A stretch of DNA of 64,000 nucleotides, from contig JALQBC010000005.1 of assembly GCA_023375675.1 (NCBI GenBank), positions 1,550,001-1,614,000 of the forward strand, read 5' to 3'. The DNA comes from Cytospora piceicola (lineage: Eukaryota; Ascomycota; Sordariomycetes; Diaporthales; Cytosporaceae). Of the stretch, positions 56,561 through 64,000 are shown piece after piece; the first letter of the stretch is position 1; the number at the start of each line of letters is the position of its first letter. The notes beneath the pieces are model-generated. The model was not told the origin of the DNA. It was given only the letters and a program-made list of their open reading frames with translations, and searched no databases. A program made the translations under genes and the position numbers.

Positions 56561-56730
56561 ACAACCGGGGGAGAAGTGGTGTAGCGGCGATGCTGCACCA
56601 CCTCCCCCGGTTGTAGCCCACCCCCTTCCAACGGCCAGGGTTCGAGTCCCGGCCGACGTAGAATCAGCAAAAAGCCCTCGAGGCTTTTCCTGACCGCAGG
56701 CTTCGAAGTCGAAGCTTGCGGGGTGTTTTT
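56561..56730 (+). ncRNA. Candidate Pol III transcript or tRNA-related SINE-like element
   Basis: Four consecutive stem-loops lie in 170 bases. (1) 56561-56614: a perfect 13-bp outer stem (ACAACCGGGGGAG with CTCCCCCGGTTGT), a two-A bulge, and a 10-bp inner stem with a 6-base loop. (2) 56632-56655: eight pairs with one bulge, loop TTCGAGT. (3) 56670-56688: AAAAGCC with GGCTTTT. (4) 56694-56721: 12 to 13 pairs around CTTCG and CGAAG. TTTTT at 56726-56730 could terminate Pol III. The segment TGGTGTAGCGG (56577-56587) fits the A-box consensus TRGYNNARNNG, and GGTTCGAGTCC (56639-56649) fits the B box exactly. No seven-base acceptor stem pairs across the A and B boxes, so this is not a normal tRNA gene. 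Transcription is inferred, not shown. Confidence 0.5.
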
Positions 56731-56899
56731 GCTTCATCTTGTTCCTGGATGCTAGCTACGTGGGTGTTTCATTCTTTTTGACCTGATTGACAAGTATTAC
56801 ACAAGAATTTGATTTGGAACCGCCATGAAAAACAAACTTGGAAGCTGTAACGACGTATTTCCATATATTTGTCAAAATCCATCATCCTCTGCAAGCAGA

Positions 56900-57550
56900 C
56901 TATTTCTCCATCCATGGCAACTTGATCTCCACCTGCTTCATACTCGTCTCAACCATCTCAACAATGTCCTTCGCCCCCAGCACCTTCAACCCAGCCAATA
57001 TCTCCTCCGCCAAGGCAGGACTCATCCCCTCCTTGCGGTCGCTATACAGATCAATACCCTCCTTGGTGAACAGCGTCGCCGCAAACCACGTGACAGCCCA
57101 CCTCTCGGTCCCCTCCCCTCCCTCGACCGGCCTCTCCCCCCACCCCAGGACCTCCCAGTGGCTAGACACGAAGCCCAGCACGCCCTTCCCCTTCCAGTCC
57201 CACGACCCCGTGGAGGAGGAGGAGCCCGACTCGGCGGCGGCGGCGGCGGCGGCCGTGTCGATGCCCTCGACGGTCTTGACGCCGCCCTTTCCCGTGGTCT
57301 TCTCGTACTCGACCAGGTCCCCGACGCGCGGCCGCGGCGGCCCGCCGGCGGTGGCCTCGGGCGGGAGCGGGGTGTAGGTGATCCGGACGTTGCGCGCCCT
57401 GGCCCACATCTGGAGGGTGGAGTGCGTCACGCACCAGGTGCGGTGCAGCCACTCCAGCGGCGGGTCGGTGAAGGTTGTTGACGATGTTGAGGGGGTTGAG
57501 TATTTGGATGGCACCCGGAGGGTGATGGCTGTGTTGGCGTCTGTTGACAT
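56900..57550 (-). CDS. Conserved hypothetical protein, possible lipid/ligand-binding fold
   Basis: Single-exon minus-strand gene, 216 aa. The body has beta-rich, aromatic strands (W-L-H-R-T-W-C-V-T-H-S, V-R-I-T-Y-T-P-L, G-D-L-V-E-Y, W-D-W-K-G, S-S-H-W-E-V-L-G-W-G, W-A-V-T-W-F-A-A-T-L-F-T) and a helical end (L-A-E-E-I-L-A-G-L-K-V-L). This alternation and the W-K-G and H-W-E-V-L-G motifs suggest a small beta-barrel such as a lipocalin-like fold; that is only a guess from pattern. There is an Ala-run insert (seven Ala, encoded by GGC repeats at about 57234-57252). No signal peptide. Ends W-M-E-K. Fungal homologues are expected, but no function is known to me. Confidence 0.75.
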   Translation of the reverse strand: MSTDANTAITLRVPSKYSTPSTSSTTFTDPPLEWLHRTWCVTHSTLQMWARARNVRITYTPLPPEATAGGPPRPRVGDLVEYEKTTGKGGVKTVEGIDTAAAAAAAESGSSSSTGSWDWKGKGVLGFVSSHWEVLGWGERPVEGGEGTERWAVTWFAATLFTKEGIDLYSDRKEGMSPALAEEILAGLKVLGAKDIVEMVETSMKQVEIKLPWMEK

Positions 57551-58426
57551 TGTGGTGCTTGAACTTTTGTTTCTACTTATTCTCGTAAGATAGAGTTATG
57601 ATGAATATTCTTGAGGCTTAATGAGATATATTCAAAGATTTCTAAGGTTTGAACGAACTGCAGAAGTTTAATTGAGAAGTCTAGAACTTTACACAGGAGA
57701 GGTTGAGGGCCTGAGACATCCAAGGCTGTCCATGTTTGTTTCAGCCGTGATGTCAGAGCCGCTTCTACGTAGCGTGTACCTTACATCCAGCCTTATTTTC
57801 GGGAGATCATTTCCAATCCTGGATTCATGAGCACTCCGGATCGATTCACATCCGTGATTCCTTGGCAGATAATATCAAGAGGTTGAGCTGCGGTACTAAC
57901 CTAACCGTCTGGAATACGAGTTAAGTTACCTGGCATACTGTGAATATATGAAAGATTCACGTGTTTGTAAGGGAAAACGCATATAAGTGGACCGTCAGCA
58001 TTCACACATCGACAGGGTTAGGGGTAATGGATAACAAGGGTTCCAAGAGCTAACCTGTCAGGGTAATAGTGGGCAGAACCCTTGTACCTGGGCTCCTCTC
58101 CTTCCTGTAAACAACGACGACTCGAAGAAGAGTATTCCAGTCTCAACACCAACCAACCATCCATTTGAGCCATCATTCATGTAGCTTTCCGTCTCTTCAT
58201 CGCCCCCGCTCATTTCAATCAACTAGCACTCGTCAATTGCTCACAGTAGCCACGTCTATCGAGAGAGAAGACATCGCATAAAAATCCTAAGCAAAAACTC
58301 AAAAAAGCCAAGTTGGTTCTCAGTTGAACTTCTGAGAAGGCTCATAAACTTTCACTCATTCATCCAACCCCCATTCTGGCACACACACCCCCCTCGCCCA
58401 CCCCGCCCATAACCCAGCCATCCACC
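57551..58426. promoter_or_regulatory. Divergent intergenic/promoter region
   Basis: 876 bp between divergent starts. CT-rich leader sequence (about 58330-58420) precedes the plus-strand gene. No specific site identified. Confidence 0.45.
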
Positions 58427-59209
58427 ATGGACGACATATACGACGAGGAGCTCGACGCAGACGCTGCCGCCATGGCCGAGGCGATGGGCTTCACGGGCTT
58501 TGGGATGCGCAACAAGAAGCGCAAGTTCAACCCCAACGCCGACTCCTCCGTGGCCGAGGAGCCGGCCGTGCCCTCCTTCACCGGCGCCAACACGGCGCCC
58601 CTCGGGCGGCGGCGGCCGATGAACCTGCCGCCCCCGGGGTCCGAGGGGGGCGCCAACGCCGACGAGATTGATCTCGATGAGGGGGAGGCCGAGGACTGGG
58701 CAGGGCAGCGTGGTGGTGGTGGTGGGGATGACGTGGATGTGGATGTTGCCGTTGCCGTTGACCGGAACGTCGCAGGGCCGCAGTACACCGACACGTCGCG
58801 CCCGTCAGGGAATGTGCTCCCCGAGGGGCTGGAAGGGCTGGAGATGCAAGCACGCATAAATTCCATTGTTGCTGGCGACGCGGACCCGGCAGGCACGGCA
58901 GCGAACGACCAAAAGCCACAGTACCAACAGCAGCCCCAAGTGGGCAAGGGGGCGCGATGGTCTGGCCATATCGCCAACGCCGCCCATGCCGCAAAGGCCG
59001 CCGGGCTGCCGTGGTGGGAAGGGCCCTGGGACCCGAAGCTGATCGACAGGATGATCGACAACCCGTGGGACAGGCTGGAGAAGCAGCGAGGGCTCGGGTC
59101 GAGGGGGACATGGGGGCGGAAAGATGATGACAACACAGCTGGGCTGGCGTTCCCAGAGGAGACCGGCCCGCAAGCAGTTGGTACCGCTGGTGAGGCCGTG
59201 GTTGCCTAG
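58427..59209 (+). CDS. Conserved hypothetical acidic protein
   Basis: Single-exon gene, 260 aa. The N-terminus M-D-D-I-Y-D-E-E-L-D-A-D-A-A-A-M-A-E-A-M-G-F-T-G-F-G is acidic then Met/Gly-rich, followed by a basic N-K-K-R-K-F-N segment that looks like a nuclear localisation signal. A low-complexity Asp/Gly/Val middle is encoded by GGT and GTT repeats near 58710-58760. The C-terminal region has a tryptophan-rich motif (L-P-W-W-E-G-P-W-D-P-K, then N-P-W-D-R-L). The recurring W-W-x-G-P-W and N-P-W-D patterns suggest a conserved interaction module, but I do not recognise a named domain. A nuclear location is inferred from the basic cluster only. Confidence 0.75.
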   Translation: MDDIYDEELDADAAAMAEAMGFTGFGMRNKKRKFNPNADSSVAEEPAVPSFTGANTAPLGRRRPMNLPPPGSEGGANADEIDLDEGEAEDWAGQRGGGGGDDVDVDVAVAVDRNVAGPQYTDTSRPSGNVLPEGLEGLEMQARINSIVAGDADPAGTAANDQKPQYQQQPQVGKGARWSGHIANAAHAAKAAGLPWWEGPWDPKLIDRMIDNPWDRLEKQRGLGSRGTWGRKDDDNTAGLAFPEETGPQAVGTAGEAVVA

Positions 59210-61383
59210 ATTATGGACATCATGATCGGTACCTGAGACTGGCACTTTGAGTCTGCCAGGTGTGGGAGGGACCATCCGGCGGCTGCCCCCTGGCTATAGT
59301 CGTGCTGTTTACGAGCTGCCCGTTGTGGGAGTATGGCTATGGCCTCCAATGGCTTATGCATGGAGTGGCTCTGTTGATTGGCGGGTAGAAGGTTGGTCGA
59401 AGAGGCACGACTTCGAGGCAACAACGAGGCGACAACATGTTGACCTGGGAAGAATCCGGGAGACGACTTCTTAATTCTCTAAATACTCCATGACAGTAAC
59501 TTGTCTTTACTCATGTCACAAGCGACAAAACCTTTCGTCCTTACGGTACCCCCGACAACTCAGACCATGTTATGCCTTATCCAAGTGGATACACACATGT
59601 GTTTGTTAAGGTTGTAACCCTGGACGGGGAGACATCACGTGACGACATCCAAAATGGGAAGGGGGAGCTTCACCGGCAGGGTACTCCGTTCAAGGAAGAT
59701 GAGCAGCGTTTGTCACATGACGAAGCCCAAGTCACCAGCACAATGTGCCCGACTGGCCCGAGCAGCATGCTACCACCCTCCACATCTTGGCCGGACGCAC
59801 AGCAAGTCACACTGCACAGTCAAGATTCACGTCAGCACCTTGCAGGATGATGATGGATGGATGGATGGATGGATGGCAGGGCGGGTGGTCACGGGTCTCG
59901 GCCGTGGTCACGGATCAGGTCACAATCAAGAGGGAGAGGGGCCCAGTCATCCAACGATGTACTACTTCTCTGGTATTTCTTCCTACGGCGGGAGAGACAG
60001 CGAGAGAGGGAGAATAAAAACCCAAAAAGGAAATGGATAATGAAACACCCCACAACGCCCCCTCCACGAACGAAAACGACCCAATTAGAAGGAGCAGATC
60101 TGAACCCTACCCTCCTGCCTGGCCAACTGGCCACCCCCTGTCTCTCTTGTTGCCGCCGGGCACCTCTCGAAAGATCCGCGAGCACGGTAGCCCCATAGGG
60201 CGCTCCCCTTCCTAAAGAAGCAATAGCCACGGTCCCGATGGGGAAAAGTGTCCCCCCTCCCCTCCCTTTTCCCCTCCAGCAAACAGGAGCGTTTCCGCGT
60301 GTCGTCCCGTCCATCTGGGCAGTGGGTTACCAGTCTCAGCCTGTGCTCTCCACATCCCTGTTCCCAGCCGTACCCTCTCACACAAACCTCTCCGGCACCC
60401 TGTCACCTTCGGCTCGGGCCTTGGTGGGATGGGGTGTGGGAACGGGGTCGGGTGGTAACGAACCCCCCCTCGCTCGCGAACCATTCATTTGCCGCCGGGC
60501 CACCACCCACTCAACCCCCCGGCCCTGACCGGTGCCAATAATAAAACCGCCCTTTCTCCCAGATCTCTCCTGCAAGAAAGATAGAGGAACACACCTTGAC
60601 CCTGGCCCATCTTTGTACCTGTACTTTTCCCCTGCGTCTGCCCAATTACCGCTCGTGAACGAGGTCGTCAAAAACTGCCACTCCGTGCCCGTCAAAACAA
60701 ATCTCCTCCCAAAAAAGGGAAAGACCCCCTCCAAAAAAAACACCAATAAACTTCCCTGGTAACTCCGTTGTACATGAATGTAGTGGGAACCAAAATGGGG
60801 ACCCAAGAAAGAGAGCCAGCCCTGCGCCTGGGCACGTGCCGTTGCCGCCCAACGTCACCTCGCTCCCCATCCCACCCCTGTCTCCAGTTTCCGCCTTTGC
60901 AGCATGGGCAACTGGGGAGAGAGCGTGTGCAGAAGGAATATGGAGGGGGCGTGTGTCGAGGAAAAAATATGCAGCCCTACACATATGTACGGGGGGGTGC
61001 GTGGGTTGTACATATGTGCGCGCGATCAGATCAGATCTGTGCCTGTACCGTAGCTTTTTGTTTTTTTGGGCGAGATCTGCCAACCTTCTCATCCGCCACA
61101 CCAAACCACGCAACCCCCGCCTGCCGGGTTCCCTTTTTTTCGTAACATGGGGGTTGTGAAACTGGCGACAAGGATTCTTTTTCTGGTAGATAGTAATTTT
61201 GTGTTTCAGGATATGTGGCAATTCGGGAAATATGGGTAAGGTTAGTTCGTGCCTTGTTTTCTTTTTTTTCTTCATCTCGTTGACGTCGTCGGGCTCCCGG
61301 ATTTTGAGCCTCAACTCAAAATCGACGTCTCAAGGAGCCGCTGCAAATGCATCAACTCGCAGCAAATTACCCAAGGAGCGCAT
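59210..61383. other. Convergent intergenic region with simple repeats
   Basis: About 2.2 kb between convergent genes. It contains a perfect six-unit ATGG repeat (59853-59876) and long CT/CCC-rich stretches (60240-60300, 60470-60540). No frame has a recognisable domain. UTRs and a non-coding transcript are possible. Confidence 0.5.
59853..59876. repeat. ATGG tetranucleotide microsatellite
   Basis: Six perfect units, 24 bp, in the intergenic region. Confidence 0.9.
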
Positions 61384-62378
61384 CTAGTACTCCGGAGATG
61401 GGTATCGTGCGCGCGCCTTGTTAAATTCCTTGGAGTGCTTTTTTGACGCCTTGGTCTTCAGTGATCTAGTTTTCGCGATTTCCAAGTCAGCGATGCGGTT
61501 TTTGTACCAAATCCCAGCACTTTTCTTTTTCCACCATTGGCTTTGCCAGGAATCGCTCTTTTCTTCTTCTTCCTCCTGGCTGTCTGCCAGTAATTGCTGG
61601 ATGGTGTAAAACTCACGAGACTTTCTTTTGCGTCCACTCCAGATTCTGGCGCACCTCCTGCGCGTCCTCCATGCCCTCAGCAAAACGGGCGCGCGACCTC
61701 GCGAGCCGGGCCTGCGCCTTCTTCTGCAGCTCCATGAGCTCGCGGTGCTTCGCGTTCAGGTGGCCAGATCTGTGCGGAACACGCCAAATGTCAGCCACGT
61801 TCAATTTCCTCAAAACACGGTGATTATCAAGAATTTTCGGGCCCGCGCTAAATGGCCTGCCAACAAGTCCTCTGCAGTTTTTCGGCTAAAGTGCCCGCAG
61901 TTTGCATTGGCCTCCCGGGCATTGCATTCCGCGTCTGAACCGCGCGCATAATTGCGGGTGTTTTTTTGCCCTCCTGTATGTGGGCCAAAGGAAGAAGAGA
62001 GGAAAGGAGAAAAGAGCCGCAAAATTAAATAAAAAATACTCACGTCTGCGCCTGCGTGGCCATGGCCTTGTCCAGGCCCAGCGGGTCGAAGGACTGGGTG
62101 AGCTGCTCCTGCATGTACTCGTTGAAGTCGACGCCGCTGGCGGAGCGCTCGGACTCGTAGTCCTCCTGGCTGCTGCCGGCGTAGCTGGCCGTCGCCGAGT
62201 AGCCAGAGTTGCTGTAGGAGGGAACGCCGCCGGAGCCAGAGCTCACGGAAGTGTCTGCCTCGGGAGGAGAGACAGAATAGGTGCTGTCTGTGTGGTAGTA
62301 GCCCGGGTACTGGCCCTTAGAGGGGACGGGCATCGGCAGGGTGCCGGAGTAGTACTGCGTGGGCGAGTAGGAAGCCAT
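61384..62378 (-). CDS. KxDL-motif protein, BLOC-1 subunit KXD1-like
   Basis: Small helical protein related to KXD1, a subunit of the BLOC-1 complex that acts on endosomes and lysosome-related organelles. Minus-strand exons 62378..62044, 61769..61617 and 61465..61384 give 189 aa with consistent phases. The N-terminal half is low-complexity, rich in Ser, Tyr, Pro and Gly. The conserved part runs from D-P-L-G-L-D through S-G-H-L-N-A-K-H-R-E-L-M-E-L-Q-K-K-A-Q-A-R-L to the W-T-Q-K-K-V-S-S-L-K-T-K motif, a long amphipathic helix typical of BLOC-1 coiled coils. The C-terminus Y-P-S-P-E-Y matches fungal relatives. The second intron (151 bp) is unusually long for this window. Confidence 0.88.
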
Positions 62379-63836
62379 GGTGACTGTTTGTGTGTGGTGA
62401 CGGCGGAGGGATGGTTTGGTGAAGAGTTGTTTCTTGCAAACGAAGTGATCAGAGTGCAGACAAGGCTGGGGGCTACGCCAAGGGGTGGTGTATGCCTGGG
62501 TGGGTATGGGTAATAGGTGATGGGACTTGATGTAAAAGAGGTAAGACTTGGTCGACTTGAGCCGAAACTTTCGTGAGAATGTCTGAGAGTTGTTGTCTGA
62601 GGAAGACTGAATCAGGAAGAAAGAAGGAGAAGAAAACTCTGGCGGTCCCTCGAGCAAGAACCCCCTTTTTATACCTTTTCGACGGCATCCCCTGTCGACA
62701 AGAATCCCAAAGTCCCGTGATCTAGAGGATAAGACCTGCCAACACTATTCGTCGAGCGAGGGGATCGAGACCCCGCTCGAGGAGGCAGACAGAGATAGCA
62801 TGATGATGGGGGACGACGATGACTGGTATCCCTGCCCACGGGGGGTTGTTTGATGGCCTCCTACCCGCACTCCCGCCACCCGAGGTGGACCAACGGGATG
62901 GAGGAGAGGCATGTTCGATGGGGGGTGATCCCTGGAGATGATGGACGAGAAGGGAAGCTTCGGATTGGTCTGCAGAGAAATTCCGATTGATCAGAGGTAA
63001 GGAAAAAAAATTATGGAAAGCAACATATGCATATGCCGAGAAGAGGCGAGATATCATGGGGCTTGTATTGGTGGGATGTTGACGGTGGTGGAGGGGGGAA
63101 GAAGGACCGGGAGGAAATGATCGGTCTAGCAAAAACTGGTCCAGCACGGCATAGTGAGCATGACAAGACGTAAGTGAAAATGGGGAAAAAGAAGGAAGGG
63201 GCAATAATTTGTCGAGGACGGGGGCCAGATCCGGAGGCTCAGAAGGCAGGACTCTGCAGTGTTTGAATGGCACATGAGATGTTGTAAGGTGAAGTACTAA
63301 GGGGGTGAGCGTATCGGGGGGGTGGGAAAGACGAACACCCACGCAGGAAAAGGGAACAAGGGGCCATGACTGGCACAACGGCGAAGACGGCAGAAGAAAT
63401 CAGTCATATGTATGATCAAATCGACAAGGGTGGAAAATGAGGTCAAGGGGGAGTGTGACAGGCAGACTTCTGTCTACCTAGGTAGTTTGGTAAGGAAATG
63501 CAGAGAAAAAGCAGGGCGAGGAGGCAATAGTTGGTCAACGGGGGCTCTCTCAGATGCTCTCTTTGGTTAGGATCCAAGTTGGCTTAGAGGTCGGAGAGAG
63601 GTCGATATGCATGCAGGAGGTCAGGTTGGTCATGTAATGGCATGTAGCTCCGAGGTTCAACGACAAAACGCCTTGCCCTTTGGATCGCTTGACAGTGTGG
63701 GCAGTCGACATGGGGGACATGGGTGACAGGGGCGTTGAGTTACATCCGTTAATCGTAGTAGTGGTGGTGTCCATGAATAGCTGTCTGTAATGGAGCCTTG
63801 TCCTCGCAAAGTATGTATCGAACCAGCCGAGTACAG

Positions 63837-63879
63837 GTACTCATACTCATGATCATACTCATACTCATACTTGTACTCG
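63837..63879. repeat. Imperfect ACTCAT-type short tandem repeat
   Basis: Units of TACTCA/TCATAC repeat with small interruptions (GATCATACTC, ACTTGTACTC). Confidence 0.7.
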
Positions 63880-63956
63880 GACCTCAGACCTTGGACAGGA
63901 CCAGAAGGCGGCCACCTCGTGCACATCCAATGGCGAGGCGTTGAAGAAATGGGAGT

Positions 63957-63998
63957 GGTGTGTGTGAGTGTGTGTGTGAGTGTGTGTGTGTGTGTGCG
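63957..63998. repeat. GT-rich dinucleotide repeat
   Basis: Imperfect (GT)n with GAGT interruptions, running to the end of the window. Confidence 0.85.
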
Positions 63999-64000
63999 TT

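Larger units (their letters stand above)
62379..64000. other. 5' region of KXD1 gene and window end, no gene supported
   Basis: A 218-codon minus-strand frame (62722-63378) has no domain and low-complexity Ser/Pro composition, so it is not called. A hairpin-containing tRNA-like stretch lies at 62718-62782. Simple repeats occur at the right end. Confidence 0.5.

Noticed and set aside
56561..56660. Intron-containing tRNA gene based on A and B boxes
   Set aside because: The seven bases before the A box and the seven after the T-stem do not pair, and no anticodon stem forms; kept instead as a structured Pol III-like element.
62722..63378. 218-codon minus-strand frame near the window end
   Set aside because: Low-complexity Ser/Pro/His content with no domain; probably the long 5' region of KXD1.

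Overview
The window is nuclear DNA of a filamentous ascomycete (Pezizomycotina, most likely Sordariomycetes; species not determinable from this sequence). The signs are many short introns of about 50-90 bp with GTRNGT donors and CTRAC-type branch sites, Zn2Cys6, HET, NACHT and SAT4 gene families found mainly in these fungi, and dense gene packing on both strands. Exon structures below were built by hand from reading frame, splice-site phase and family expectation.

Layout. 0-9.2 kb: a C6 zinc transcription factor cut by the window edge, an SCP-x type thiolase, a frameshifted remnant of a STAND-protein N-terminus, a DUF4743/Nudix hydrolase and a conserved unknown. 9.2-20.5 kb: a candidate terpenoid gene cluster without a PKS or NRPS, holding a cytochrome P450, a multi-pass membrane protein, a SAT4/rhodopsin-type membrane protein, a UbiA-superfamily prenyltransferase or terpene cyclase and a kappa-class GST/DsbA-like protein. 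21-30 kb: mostly housekeeping genes: an unknown, NOP58, VMA6, mitochondrial uS15 and RPS0. 30-36 kb: an isopenicillin-N-synthase-like 2OG oxygenase, an MFS transporter with an in-frame stop, and a fructosamine-kinase-like gene.

36-51 kb is an allorecognition or innate-immunity type island. It holds an alpha/beta-hydrolase-NACHT-WD protein, a second NACHT protein with TPR-like repeats lying tail to tail with it, a small NAD(P)-binding protein, and a HET-domain protein. SEC18/NSF follows directly. 55-64 kb: a LENG1/Cir_N splicing-related protein with an 8-nt first exon, an unusual multi-hairpin element with Pol III A and B boxes, two conserved unknowns, and the BLOC-1 subunit KXD1 behind a long 5' region.

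Most worth a second look: the UbiA-centred cluster, the NLR/HET island beside SEC18, the hairpin-rich Pol III-like element at 56.6 kb, and the MFS gene in which one base change appears both to make a stop and to create a splice donor that would remove it.
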